From Aquabacterium sp. NJ1 (lineage in GTDB: Bacteria > Pseudomonadota > Gammaproteobacteria > Burkholderiales > Burkholderiaceae_C): DNA of 64,000 nt. The notes under the pieces are model-generated. The model saw nothing but the letters and a program-made list of their open reading frames with translations. It had not been told where the DNA came from and searched no databases. Below are positions 51,459 to 60,642 of this stretch, piece by piece. The stretch covers positions 4,694,001-4,758,000 of the forward strand of contig NZ_JRKM01000001.1 of the NCBI RefSeq assembly GCF_000768065.1. Direction: 5' to 3'. Position numbers and translations under genes: made by a program. The first letter of the stretch is position 1. Every line of letters begins with the position of its first letter.

Positions 51459-52408
51459 CAGAAATAGCCTTCCTTCTTGCGGCGCTCCATCGAGGCCTCG
51501 GACGTGCGGTCGTCCATGCGGGTGGCGCCACGTTCGCTCACGGTCACGTGCAGGGTTTCAGCGACGATGTCAGCCGGGTTGGCCGCATCGGATTCGACCG
51601 GGCAGGTGCAGGTCATGTCGCCCACGGTGCGGAAGCGCACGTCCACGGTCTCGATGGTTTCGCCTTCGAGCGCGGGGGTGACGTCGGTCAGCGGCACCAG
51701 CAGGCCCTTGCGGCGCATCACCTGGCGTGGGTGCTTGAAGTAGATGTTGGGCAGCGGGATGTTCTCGCGGGCGATGTAGAGCCACACGTCCAGCTCGGTC
51801 CAGTTGCTGATGGGGAAGGCGCGGAAGTGCTCGCCCGGCTTGATGCGGGTGTTGAACAGGTTCCACAACTCGGGGCGCTGTTCCTTGGGCTGCCATTGGC
51901 CGAAGCTGTCGCGGTGCGAGAAGATGCGCTCCTTGGCGCGGGCCTTCTCTTCGTCACGACGGGCACCACCGATCAGACAGTCGAAGCGGTTGTCTTCGAT
52001 GGCTTCGAGCAGGGTCACGGTCTGGTGGCCGTTGCGCGATTCCAGCGGGTGGGCCAGGCGCACGGTGCCGCGCTTGATGGAGTCTTCCATGTGCGCGACG
52101 ATCAGGCGCTCGCCGATTTCCTTGACGCGGCGCTCGCGGAACTCGATCACTTCAGGGAAGTTGTGGCCGGTGTCCACGTGCACGAGCGGGAAGGGCAGCT
52201 TGCCTTCCAGCTTGCCTTCGGCGTTCTTCATCTTGAAGGCCTTCTCGGCCAGATGCAGCACCACGCAGGAGTCCTTGCCGCTGGAGAACAGCAGGCCCGG
52301 GCGCTCGAAACTGGCGGCCACTTCACGCAGGATGAAGATGGCTTCTTCTTCCAGGGCGTCCAGGTGGCGGTGGTCTACATCCGCCAGCAATTGGTTCACA
52401 TCAGTCAT
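51458..52408 (-). CDS. cysD: Sulfate adenylyltransferase subunit 2
   Basis: A 316-residue PP-loop enzyme, the catalytic subunit of ATP sulfurylase. SSGKDSCVVLHLAEKAF near residue 58 is the PP-loop, with FPLVHVDTGHNFPEV following and RTVGDMTCTCPVES near the C-terminus. The ATG at 52408 begins the family-typical MTDVNQLLADVDHRHLDALE; a longer frame upstream has no support. It is translationally coupled to cysN and lies 23 bases after cysH. Confidence 0.94.
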   Translation of the reverse strand: MTDVNQLLADVDHRHLDALEEEAIFILREVAASFERPGLLFSSGKDSCVVLHLAEKAFKMKNAEGKLEGKLPFPLVHVDTGHNFPEVIEFRERRVKEIGERLIVAHMEDSIKRGTVRLAHPLESRNGHQTVTLLEAIEDNRFDCLIGGARRDEEKARAKERIFSHRDSFGQWQPKEQRPELWNLFNTRIKPGEHFRAFPISNWTELDVWLYIARENIPLPNIYFKHPRQVMRRKGLLVPLTDVTPALEGETIETVDVRFRTVGDMTCTCPVESDAANPADIVAETLHVTVSERGATRMDDRTSEASMERRKKEGYF

Positions 52409-52431
52409 AGCTTCAACTTGGGTCTTCGATT

Positions 52432-53214
52432 TCAGTTTTTGTGGACGTGCAGGCCGCATTCCTTGGCCTTCTCGTCTTCCCACCACCAACGGCCGGCGCG
52501 GAAGTCCTCACCCACGGCGATGGCACGGGTGCAGGGCTCGCAGCCGATGCTGGGCATGAACTGGTCATGCAGCGGGTTGTAGGGCACGTGGTTGACGGAC
52601 ACGTAGTGCCACACATCGCCCCAGGTCCAGTCGATCATGGGGTTGAACTTGGCGCGGCCCTTGTCGTCCAGCTCGTGCGCGGCCATGTCGCCACGGTTGT
52701 TGGACTGCTCGCGGCGCAGGCCCGTGATCCACGCGGTGCGATCGGCCAGCATGCGGCTGAGCGGCTCCAGCTTGCGGATGCCGCAGCAGGCCTTGCGCAG
52801 GTCGATGCTCTCGTACATGGCCTTTTCGCCGTTCTTCTGCACGAACTCGATCACGGCTTCCTGCACAGGCTTGTAGACCTCGACGTGGAGGCCCGCGTCG
52901 GCATAGTGCGTTTCGATGGTGCCGATCAGCGAGGCCGTCTCGGGGTGCAGCTTGCCGGTTTCCAGCGTGCCAATGGCGATGGGCAACTGGTAACGCGCGA
53001 TCAGATCGGTGACGATCATGTCTTCCACGCCCAGGCTGGTGGCCTGAACCACCTTGCCGTTGTGCTCGATGGCCGCAGCCTTGAGCAGCTCGACCGTGGC
53101 GTGCACCTTGTCCGCGTAGGTCGGGCTCGGGTTGTTGTACAGCGTGATGGCCGAACCGGCCGGCGCGGGCCCGCCGATCAGGGACGAACTACCGAGAGAG
53201 GATGTGTCGCTCAT
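52432..53214 (-). CDS. cysH: Adenylyl-sulfate (APS) reductase, thioredoxin dependent
   Basis: A 260-residue PP-loop reductase. The two cysteine pairs KACCGIRKLEPL and GCEPCTRA would bind a 4Fe-4S cluster, which marks the APS-reducing type rather than the PAPS-specific E. coli type. The catalytic cysteine is in the C-terminal KECGLH. The ATG at 53214 is set by AAGGAG 8 bases upstream; a TTG at 53220 is too close to that site. Product: sulfite for CysI. Confidence 0.92.
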   Translation of the reverse strand: MSDTSSLGSSSLIGGPAPAGSAITLYNNPSPTYADKVHATVELLKAAAIEHNGKVVQATSLGVEDMIVTDLIARYQLPIAIGTLETGKLHPETASLIGTIETHYADAGLHVEVYKPVQEAVIEFVQKNGEKAMYESIDLRKACCGIRKLEPLSRMLADRTAWITGLRREQSNNRGDMAAHELDDKGRAKFNPMIDWTWGDVWHYVSVNHVPYNPLHDQFMPSIGCEPCTRAIAVGEDFRAGRWWWEDEKAKECGLHVHKN

Positions 53215-53231
53215 CAGCAATGCTCCTTGGT

Positions 53232-53738
53232 TCAGGCCGCGCGGCCAAACACAGGCTTGGTCACCTTGACATCGCCCTGGTAGTGGCCACGGGCTGCAAA
53301 GAACCCCAGCGCACGCTCGGCCGCGGCACGGTCCTGGTCACCGCGCAGGGTCACCGCGTCAAAGCCGGAGCGGGCCAGCAGGGGCATCATGTCCACGAGC
53401 ACTTCACCCGTGGCGCGGATCTCGCCCTGGAAGCGGTAGCGGGCACGCAGGATGTGCGCTTGGCTGTAGGCGCGGCCGTCCACCCACTTGGGGAACTGCA
53501 GCACCACCAGGGCCAGCTTGGACGCATCGGCTTCCAGCACTTCGATGTCGGTGTCATTGGGCAGGATCACGCCAACGGGCTTGTAGTCGGCTGAGCCTTG
53601 CGCAGGCCACTGCTCGCGCACCGCGTGCCATTGGCCCAGTGTCAGCAGGCTGTGGCTCTTGATGGGCGGGTGAGACATGGGGCCGTCTTCGCCGCCAACC
53701 ATGCGCCACTGGTCGTGATGAGGGTCGATGAATTTCAT
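53232..53738 (-). CDS. DUF934 sulfite-reduction accessory protein
   Basis: A 168-residue DUF934 protein, usually encoded between cysI and cysH in beta- and gammaproteobacteria. Typical segments are VGVILPNDTDIEVL, LALVVLQFPKWVDGRAYSQAHILRARYRFQGEIRATGEVLVD and GFDAV. It is thought to assist sulfite reduction, perhaps by electron transfer or assembly, but no cofactor motif is visible. It lies 17 bases before cysH and 23 bases after cysI. Confidence 0.88.
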   Translation of the reverse strand: MKFIDPHHDQWRMVGGEDGPMSHPPIKSHSLLTLGQWHAVREQWPAQGSADYKPVGVILPNDTDIEVLEADASKLALVVLQFPKWVDGRAYSQAHILRARYRFQGEIRATGEVLVDMMPLLARSGFDAVTLRGDQDRAAAERALGFFAARGHYQGDVKVTKPVFGRAA

Positions 53739-53761
53739 GTGCTTGTCCTTCCAGGCGCAGA

Positions 53762-55483
53762 TCAGGCTGCTTTCGCCGAGTCTTTGGCCGTCGTGCGGCG
53801 AACGGCATTGGCCGCTGACTTGAACGGGTCGAGGCCAATGCGCTTGACCGTGTCGATGAACTTCTCGTTGGCGGCGCGCTGGCCTTTGTAGGTTTCGATC
53901 ACGGCTTCGATCACATCGGTGACCTCATCGGCTGCAAACGAGGGGCCGATGACCTTGCCAGCGGTGCTGACCGGTGCATGGTCGGAACCGTCCGAGCCGC
54001 CCAGCGTGATCTGGTACCACTCGGTGCCGTCCTTGTCGACGCCCAGGATGCCGATGTGGCCGGTGTGGTGGTGGCCGCAGGAGTTGATGCAGCCGGAGAT
54101 GTGCAGGTCGATGTCGCCGATGTCGTACAACTCGTCCAGATCCTGGTAACGCTCGATCAGCTCATTGGCGATGGGGATGGAGCGGGCGTTGGCCAGCGCG
54201 CAGAAGTCGCCGCCCGGGCAGGCGATCATGTCGGACAGCAGGCCCAGGTTGGCCGATGCCAGCGTGGCGGCCTTGGCCGCTTGCCACAAGGCAAACAAGT
54301 CTTCTTCGCGCACGAAGGGCAACAGCACGTTCTGGTCGTGCGTCACGCGCAACTCACCGCAGCTGAACTTGTCAGCCATGTCGGCGATGGCGTCCATCTG
54401 CACATCGGTCACGTCGCCAGGCGCCTGGCCCACGCGCTTGACCGACAGGTGCACGTTCTTGTAGCCCTGCACCTTGTGGCCCTTGACGTTACGCTCCAGC
54501 CACTTGGCGAACTGGGTCTTGTCAGACGCAGAGGCATCAGCGGGCAGGCCGTTGCCGGCGGGCGTGTAAGCCTTGACCAACTCGGGGTAGCTGAAGCCCA
54601 CGTTCACGCGATCGAACTCGGCCTGCGGGATGATGTGCGCGGCACCGTCCACGTCACGCGTCAGGATGTCGCTGAACTCCTGATTGACCTGATCAAAGAA
54701 CTTCTGGCCTTCGGCCTTCACCAGGATCTTGATGCGGGCCTTGTACATGTTGTCGCGGCGGCCGTAGCGGTTGTACACGCGCACGATGGCCTCGATGTAG
54801 ACCAGGATCTGCTGCCAGGGCACGAAGCTGTTGATCACGGTGCCGATGACGGGCGTGCGGCCCATGCCGCCGCCCACGATCACCTTGAAGCCGATTTCGC
54901 CTTCGTCATCCTTGACCAGCTGCAGGCCGATGTCGTGCCAATAGATGGCGGCGCGGTCTTCCTTGGCGCCGCTCACAGCGATCTTGAACTTGCGCGGCAG
55001 GAAGGCGAACTCGGGGTGCAGGGTCGACCACTGGCGCAGCACTTCGCAGTAGGGGCGTGCGTCGATGATTTCGTCCTCGGCCACGCCCACCATGGCGTCA
55101 GCCGTGATATTGCGGATGCAGTTGCCCGAGGTCTGGATGCCGTGCATGTTGACCTCGGCCAGCAGGTCCATCACGTCGGCGCTCTTGGCCAGCGGGATCC
55201 AGTTGTACTGGACGTTCTGGCGCGTCGTGAAGTGGGCGTAGCCGCGGTCGTATTCACGCGCGATCTTCGCCAACTGGCGGATCTGCTTGCTGGACATCTC
55301 GCCATACGGCACCGCCACGCGCAGCATGGGGGCGTGGCGCTGGATGTACCAGCCGTTTTGCAGACGCAGCGGGCGGAACTCGTCGTCGCCCAGCTTGCCA
55401 GCCAGGTTGCGCTCCAGCTGGTCACGGAACTGTGCCGCGCGCTGGCGGACGAACTGTTTGTCAAATTCAGTGTACTGATACAT
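53762..55483 (-). CDS. cysI: Sulfite reductase hemoprotein (siroheme, 4Fe-4S)
   Basis: A 573-residue nitrite/sulfite reductase. RQNVQYNWIPL and GNCIRNITADAMVGVAEDEIIDARPYCEVLRQW are substrate and siroheme regions. The cluster-binding cysteines lie in ACPGGDFCALANARSIPI and HISGCINSCGHHHTGHIGILG. No cysJ flavoprotein is in the window, so electrons may come from ferredoxin (fdxA and its reductase lie a few genes downstream). It reduces sulfite to sulfide. Together with DUF934, cysH, cysD, cysN and cobA it forms one minus-strand operon. Confidence 0.92.
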   Translation of the reverse strand: MYQYTEFDKQFVRQRAAQFRDQLERNLAGKLGDDEFRPLRLQNGWYIQRHAPMLRVAVPYGEMSSKQIRQLAKIAREYDRGYAHFTTRQNVQYNWIPLAKSADVMDLLAEVNMHGIQTSGNCIRNITADAMVGVAEDEIIDARPYCEVLRQWSTLHPEFAFLPRKFKIAVSGAKEDRAAIYWHDIGLQLVKDDEGEIGFKVIVGGGMGRTPVIGTVINSFVPWQQILVYIEAIVRVYNRYGRRDNMYKARIKILVKAEGQKFFDQVNQEFSDILTRDVDGAAHIIPQAEFDRVNVGFSYPELVKAYTPAGNGLPADASASDKTQFAKWLERNVKGHKVQGYKNVHLSVKRVGQAPGDVTDVQMDAIADMADKFSCGELRVTHDQNVLLPFVREEDLFALWQAAKAATLASANLGLLSDMIACPGGDFCALANARSIPIANELIERYQDLDELYDIGDIDLHISGCINSCGHHHTGHIGILGVDKDGTEWYQITLGGSDGSDHAPVSTAGKVIGPSFAADEVTDVIEAVIETYKGQRAANEKFIDTVKRIGLDPFKSAANAVRRTTAKDSAKAA

Positions 55484-55579
55484 GGCAAGTCTCCCGCACT
55501 CAAGCAGGGTGTCGATGTGTCAAGGTGCGCCTGGCACATCCCCGAGGGGATACTGTGCTGCGGCATGTCTCGTCGTGGA

Positions 55580-56359
55580 TCAAGCCGCCAGCAAAACCTT
55601 CCTGGCGGCAAGGAGCAGGCAGGCGCAAAGCGCAAAACGCGTGATTGTCTCAGGCAAATGCTTGGTCAGCTTGGCTGATACCCAGATTGCGGGGATGGAA
55701 CCGATCAGCAATTCGATGAGCAACATCCAGTTGACGTTGCCCAGCGACGCATGCCCGATGCCCGCCACGATGGTCAGCGGCACGGCGTGCGCGATGTCGC
55801 TGCCCACCAGGCGCTTCATGTCCAGGCGAGGGTAGAGCAGCAGGATCATGGTGGCGCCCAGGGCGCCGGCCCCGATCGAGCTCAAGGAGACCAGCACACC
55901 CAAAATGGCGCCACAGAGCACAGTCAAGGGTGCGCGACGCTCGCGGGTGATCCAGCGCTCCAGCCAGATGCCGACCTTGTGCCAAACGGGGCGAAACGCC
56001 ACGGTCACCGCCGTCAGCAACAGCGCGATGCCCAGGGCGTAGGCCAAGGCGCTGCCCCCACTCTTGTGGATGCTGAACTGGTGCATGGCCACCATCGTGA
56101 GAATGGTGGCCGGGATGCTGCCCAGCAAGAGCTTCTTGACGATGTGATAGTCCACATGGCCTTCGTGGTGGTGCGCTATCGAGCCCGACACCTTGGTCAA
56201 ACCGGCAAACCACAGATCGGTACCAATGGCCACCGCTTTGTCGAGACCGAAGACCGAAATCAGCAGAGGTGTCATCAGGGAGCCGCCACCAACGCCAGTC
56301 AGCCCCACAATCGAGCCCACTCCGGCACCGGCCCCAACGGCTGTCCAATCGAAATTCAT
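55580..56359 (-). CDS. TauE/SafE family sulfite/sulfur-anion permease
   Basis: A 259-residue membrane protein of the TauE/SafE (DUF81) family with two glycine-rich repeats, VGSIVGLTGVGGGSLMTPLL at the start and VSLSSIGAGALGATMILLLYP in the middle, and about eight hydrophobic helices. Members export sulfite or sulfoacetate or import sulfate. It lies 96 bases before cysI on the same strand and is likely part of the sulfate assimilation locus, either supplying sulfate or venting excess sulfite. Confidence 0.85.
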   Translation of the reverse strand: MNFDWTAVGAGAGVGSIVGLTGVGGGSLMTPLLISVFGLDKAVAIGTDLWFAGLTKVSGSIAHHHEGHVDYHIVKKLLLGSIPATILTMVAMHQFSIHKSGGSALAYALGIALLLTAVTVAFRPVWHKVGIWLERWITRERRAPLTVLCGAILGVLVSLSSIGAGALGATMILLLYPRLDMKRLVGSDIAHAVPLTIVAGIGHASLGNVNWMLLIELLIGSIPAIWVSAKLTKHLPETITRFALCACLLLAARKVLLAA

Positions 56360-56483
56360 TGAGACGCTGCAGCTTTCTGAACACGCTCACACGCCAGAGA
56401 CGTGGAACAAGGTGAAGAAGCCTGAACTGTAGAAAACTTGCATATAAATGAAAAGAACATTTTTAGAAGTTGTTTATTCCTCA

Positions 56484-57398
56484 ATGGAATATGGGGTGTC
56501 CAAGCGGCTGCTGACACTCGGGGCTGCGCTGTCCTTGAGTGCTTGCAGCGTGTTCCAGGAACCACCCGCGCCCATGCCTCCACCGCCTCCGGTCGTGGTC
56601 ATGGCGCCCAAACCGGCACCTCGCCCCCCGAAAATCGGGCTGGCCCTGGGGGGCGGCGCTGCGCGTGGTTTCGCCCACATCGGCGTGCTGCAAGTGCTGG
56701 AAGAGCAGGGGATCAAGCCGGATCTGGTCGTGGGGACGTCTGCCGGCAGCGTCGTGGCCACGCTGTACGCCGCAGGCAAGACACCCGCCGAGCTCACCAA
56801 TATGGCCATGACCCTGGACGAATCGACCATCACGGACTGGGTGTTTCCGGGGCGTTCCCTGCTCAAAGGCGAGGCCCTGGCCAAATTCGTGCGCAACCTG
56901 ACCGCAGGTCGCCAGATCGAAAGCATGCGCATGCCGCTGGGCATCGTGGCGGCCGACCTTCAAAACGGCCAGCCCATCCTGTTTCGCAGAGGGGACCCGG
57001 GTATGGCGGTGCGCGCTTCCAGCTCGGTGCCCGGGGTGTTCGAGCCGGTCAAGATCGGCGGGCGCGAGTACATCGACGGTGGCGCCGTGTCACCGATCCC
57101 CGTGCGCTATGCCAAGCAGATGGGCGCCGACATCGTGATCGCCGTGGACATCTCGGCCATTCCCGAGGGCCAGCCGACCAAGGGCGCCGTGGACATCCTG
57201 TTGCAGACCTTCAACATCATGGGGCATGCCATCAGCCAGTACGAGTTGCAGGATGCGGATGTCGTGATGCGCCCCAAGCTGGAGGGCATTGGCAGCACGG
57301 AATTCAGCGCGCGCCGCCTGTCCATCCTGGCCGGGCGCGAAGCCGCCTTGATGGTGATGCCTCAATTGAAGGAGCGCATTGCCGCCAGGACGCGTTGA
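56484..57398 (+). CDS. Patatin-like phospholipase lipoprotein
   Basis: A 304-residue patatin-fold hydrolase. A lipobox signal peptide (LTLGAALSLSACS) is followed by a proline-rich linker (PPAPMPPPPPVVVM). Then the oxyanion motif GLALGGGAARGFAHIG, the nucleophile elbow GTSAGS and the dyad aspartate in YIDGGAVSP appear. It should be anchored in a membrane as a lipoprotein and cleave acyl chains from phospholipids. The start is uncertain: the ATG at 56484 or a GTG at 56496 both give the signal peptide, and the frame runs up to an ATG at 56448. It abuts the DUF192 gene tail to tail with no spacer. Confidence 0.85.
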   Translation: MEYGVSKRLLTLGAALSLSACSVFQEPPAPMPPPPPVVVMAPKPAPRPPKIGLALGGGAARGFAHIGVLQVLEEQGIKPDLVVGTSAGSVVATLYAAGKTPAELTNMAMTLDESTITDWVFPGRSLLKGEALAKFVRNLTAGRQIESMRMPLGIVAADLQNGQPILFRRGDPGMAVRASSSVPGVFEPVKIGGREYIDGGAVSPIPVRYAKQMGADIVIAVDISAIPEGQPTKGAVDILLQTFNIMGHAISQYELQDADVVMRPKLEGIGSTEFSARRLSILAGREAALMVMPQLKERIAARTR

Positions 57399-57896
57399 TC
57401 AGCGAGGCGTGCCAAACGGCGCGCCGCTGAGCTTGCTGCCTTCCTTGAAGCCGCGCTTGGTGAACCAGCCTGTGTTCATCTCCAGCACGAAGCGAACAGG
57501 TTTGGTCGAGCAATGCGGGTCCAGCGTCTGAGGCTTCATCTCATCCACGTTTACGACCGTACCGTCGTCAGCGACAAAAGCCACCGCCAGCGGGATGAGC
57601 GTGTTCTTCATCCAGAAGCACTGCTGGCCGGCGCGCTCGAAGATGAACAGCATGCCTTCATTGGCGCCCATCGCGGTGCGGTACATCAGGCCGATTTCGT
57701 GCTCCTGAGGCGTCTCGGCGACCTCGGCCTTGATGTTGTGCATGCCCGCACCCAGCATCACGGTGGGCAGGTGTTGGGCACGGTCCTGGGCCAGCGCGGA
57801 GGCGGGGGCCGTGAAACCCAGAACAGCCAAGCTTGCGGCCACAGCAGCCGTTGCCCGGGCAGACAGGCGGGCAACTTGAAACACAATCCGAGACAT
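57399..57896 (-). CDS. DUF192 family exported protein
   Basis: A 165-residue protein with a signal peptide (AAVAASLAVLGFTAPASALAQ) and a DUF192 domain: EVAETPQEHEIGLMYRTAMGANEGMLFIFE, CFWMKNTLIPLAVAFVADDGTVV and a C-terminal VRFVLEMNTGWF. Function is unknown; the family occurs in bacteria and archaea and is predicted to be periplasmic. It diverges from ccoI, with about 115 bases between the two starts, and converges exactly with the patatin gene. Confidence 0.85.
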   Translation of the reverse strand: MSRIVFQVARLSARATAAVAASLAVLGFTAPASALAQDRAQHLPTVMLGAGMHNIKAEVAETPQEHEIGLMYRTAMGANEGMLFIFERAGQQCFWMKNTLIPLAVAFVADDGTVVNVDEMKPQTLDPHCSTKPVRFVLEMNTGWFTKRGFKEGSKLSGAPFGTPR

Positions 57897-58012
57897 GAAC
57901 TTGATCCTTGTTGGGGTTAACCCGTAAATTTCCGTGTAGATTGCCGACCGGTGTCGCCTCAGGCACCCGTCTGGTCGGCCACCGCGGCAGCCAGACTGTA
58001 TCAGCCAGCCCG

Positions 58013-60403
58013 ATGACCCAGACGCCCATCCAGCCCTCCTTTTTGCCGCCCGTACCTGACCTGACTTCGGCGCAGGTTGCGGGCCTGGACGACCCGGCCT
58101 TGCTCGCGCAATGTGTGGTGGACGTGCCTCTGGGCAGCAGCCTTCGGCGCATTGGTCTGGGCCTGTCGGGCATGTACTGCGCGGCCTGCTCCATCACCAT
58201 TGAAGACGCCATCCTGCGCGTGCCGGGTGTGCGCGAGGTGCAGGTGCAAGCCGCTTCCCAGCGGGCCCGCATCCTGCTGGACCCGGCCAGAACAAAGCTG
58301 TCCGAGGTGGTCGCCGCGGTGCAAAAGGCTGGTTACCGGGCCTGGCCTGACGCCGCCGCGCGTGCCGGCAACGAGCGCCTGATCGAGCGCCGCAAGCTCC
58401 TGTGGCGCTTGTCCGTAGCTGCTTTTTGCATGATGCAAATCATGATGGTCACGACCATGCAGTACGTGTCTGGCCCTGACACCATCCCCAAGGATCTGTG
58501 GAACCTGATGAACTGGGCGGGGTGGGTGCTGAGCCTGCCCGTGATGCTCTTTTCATGCGGGCCGTTTTTCTCCGGCGCCTGGCGTGCCGCCCGACAAGGG
58601 CGCATCGCCATGGACACGCCCGTGGCCCTGGGCATCGCCGCGACCTTCATCACCAGCACCGGCGCCACCTTTGGCGGCCAGGCGATCTTCGGCCACGAGG
58701 TCTATTTCGATTCGCTGACCATGTTCGTGACCTTCCTGCTGGGCGGGCGCTGGCTGGAGGGGCGCGCACGCGAGAAGGTCACCCAATCGCTTGAATCTCT
58801 GTGCGTGCAACTGCCCGAGGCGGTCGACAAGGTGATCGACGCTGATGCCAACCTGGCCGACGTGTCCGCGTCCCGAACCGAGTCCATCCCGATTTCGTCG
58901 CTCCAGCACGGTGACAAGGTGAGGGTGGCCGTGGGGCAGGTGTTTCCGGCTGATGGTCAGATCCTCGCAGGCCAGACCGATGTCGACGAATCCTTGCTCA
59001 CCGGCGAGTCCCGGGCTGTGCGGCGCCAGGCAGGGCAGATGGTGGTGGCAGGCAGCATGAACCTGGGCTCGCCCGTCTGGATGACGGTTGAACGCCTGGG
59101 GCCGGACACCCGCTACCAGCAGATCGTCTCCCTGGTGCAGCAGGCCATGACCGAAAAACCAGGCTGGATGCGGCAGGCGGATCGCATGGCCGGGCCCTTT
59201 CTGTGGGCCGTCCTCGCACTGGCCGCGGGCAGCGCCATCGTCTGGCAGTTCATTGACCCCTCTCGCTCGGTCTGGGTGGCTGTTTCCGTGTTGGTGGTGA
59301 CCTGCCCATGCGCTCTGTCGCTGGCCGCACCCTCGGCATTGCTGGCTGCAGCCGGGGCCATGGCCCGTCAGGGCTTGCTCGTGCGCCGCCTGGACGCCCT
59401 GGAAGCGCTGGCCCATGTCGACCGCATCTATTTTGACAAGACCGGCACCTTGACCGAGGGCGAGTTGCGCGTCGTGGGCCTGGTCAGCCAGGCCAGCGGG
59501 GAACAGGTCTCCGACGGGCTCACCGGCGCGTTGCGCGAACGCTGGCAGACGGCTGCCGCCTTGGCCTCGCAGTCGCAACACCCCTTGTCTCGCTCGCTGG
59601 TCAAGGCCGTGCAGGAAGTCGGCGGCTTGATGGGACAGGGCTGGCTGGATGTACGCGAGCTGGCTGGCAAAGGTGTGGAAGCGCGTGACAGCCAGGGCGT
59701 GAGCTGGCGCCTGGGCTCGCGCCACTGGGTGCTCGAAGGCGGCGACCAGGCCTTGCATGCATGGAGTGAAGGCCTGCCCGAGGCGCGCGTCTGGCTGGCC
59801 GCTCGCGCTCAGGGCGGTGAATTGCAGCCCGGCAGTGCCACCGGCTTCGTGTTCGACGAGACCTTCCGCGAGGAGGCCGGCCCCACGATTGCCCGCTTGA
59901 ATGCGCTGCAGTGCCAGACCGCATTGCTTTCGGGGGACCAGGAAGGTCGGGTAGTTGCTGCGGCGCAACATCTGAGCGGGTGGGGCGAACTTGTGATCGC
60001 CAAGGCCCACGCCACGCCAGAAGACAAGCTGCAAGTGATTGCCCAGGCCCAGTCGCAGGGCCACCGCGTAGCCGTTGTGGGTGACGGCATCAACGATGCC
60101 CCCGTTCTGGCCAAGGCCGATGTCTCCATCGCGCTTGACCAAGGGGCGGCATTGGCGCAATCTCAGGCGGATCTGATCGTGGTGGGGGGGCGTTTGCTCG
60201 GGGTGCCGCTGGCCGTCGAAACCGCACGGCGTGCCATGCGCATCGTCAAGCAGAACCTGGCCTGGGCAGCGATTTACAACCTCAGCTGTATTCCGCTGGC
60301 CTTGATGGGCCTGCTGCCGCCCTGGCTTGCCGGCCTGGGCATGGCGCTCAGCTCGCTGGGGGTGGTCTTGAATGCACTTAGACTCGGCGCCTTTCGCTCG
60401 TAA
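58013..60403 (+). CDS. ccoI: Copper-transporting P1B-type ATPase CcoI (FixI)
   Basis: A 796-residue P-type ATPase that supplies copper for cbb3 oxidase assembly. A metal-binding domain with MYCAACS is near residue 56. The transmembrane ion site is CPC in VVTCPCALSLA, the phosphorylation site DKTGTLTEGE and the hinge GDGINDAPVL. Length and order match FixI/CcoI. The ATG at 58013 is chosen; the frame extends upstream with no family similarity. ccoS follows after 14 bases. Confidence 0.92.
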   Translation: MTQTPIQPSFLPPVPDLTSAQVAGLDDPALLAQCVVDVPLGSSLRRIGLGLSGMYCAACSITIEDAILRVPGVREVQVQAASQRARILLDPARTKLSEVVAAVQKAGYRAWPDAAARAGNERLIERRKLLWRLSVAAFCMMQIMMVTTMQYVSGPDTIPKDLWNLMNWAGWVLSLPVMLFSCGPFFSGAWRAARQGRIAMDTPVALGIAATFITSTGATFGGQAIFGHEVYFDSLTMFVTFLLGGRWLEGRAREKVTQSLESLCVQLPEAVDKVIDADANLADVSASRTESIPISSLQHGDKVRVAVGQVFPADGQILAGQTDVDESLLTGESRAVRRQAGQMVVAGSMNLGSPVWMTVERLGPDTRYQQIVSLVQQAMTEKPGWMRQADRMAGPFLWAVLALAAGSAIVWQFIDPSRSVWVAVSVLVVTCPCALSLAAPSALLAAAGAMARQGLLVRRLDALEALAHVDRIYFDKTGTLTEGELRVVGLVSQASGEQVSDGLTGALRERWQTAAALASQSQHPLSRSLVKAVQEVGGLMGQGWLDVRELAGKGVEARDSQGVSWRLGSRHWVLEGGDQALHAWSEGLPEARVWLAARAQGGELQPGSATGFVFDETFREEAGPTIARLNALQCQTALLSGDQEGRVVAAAQHLSGWGELVIAKAHATPEDKLQVIAQAQSQGHRVAVVGDGINDAPVLAKADVSIALDQGAALAQSQADLIVVGGRLLGVPLAVETARRAMRIVKQNLAWAAIYNLSCIPLALMGLLPPWLAGLGMALSSLGVVLNALRLGAFRS

Positions 60404-60417
60404 GGCTGCCCTACATC

Positions 60418-60594
60418 ATGGAAATCCTGTACGTCCTGATCCCCGTGTCCGTTTTACTCGTGCTGGCGATCTTGGCCGTGCTGGGTTGGGCCGTCAACAG
60501 TGGGCAATTTGAGGACATCGAACAAGAAGGGCTGCGCATCTTGCAACCCGAGGGGCAAGCAGATGGGGGCAACGTTGAGCCTCATCAAGATTAG
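60418..60594 (+). CDS. ccoS: Cbb3 oxidase assembly protein CcoS
   Basis: A 58-residue protein with one N-terminal transmembrane helix (MEILYVLIPVSVLLVLAILAV), then WAVNSGQFEDIEQEGLRIL, the CcoS signature. It is needed for cofactor insertion into cbb3 oxidase. It lies 14 bases after ccoI and 48 bases before ccoN. A strong ribosome site is lacking. Confidence 0.92.
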   Translation: MEILYVLIPVSVLLVLAILAVLGWAVNSGQFEDIEQEGLRILQPEGQADGGNVEPHQD

Positions 60595-60642
60595 ATAGTG
60601 GTTTGCCCCCACAATTAAGTCTGTAACAAAGGAGAAGAAGAG

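Noticed and set aside
53978..55678. Plus-strand reading frame of 566 codons opposite cysI
   Set aside because: No recognisable domain and shadow-like composition; cysI has all catalytic motifs on the other strand.
60595..60642. FNR box directly before ccoN
   Set aside because: No TTGAT-N4-ATCAA match in this gap; the only exact box found is at 63849-63862.
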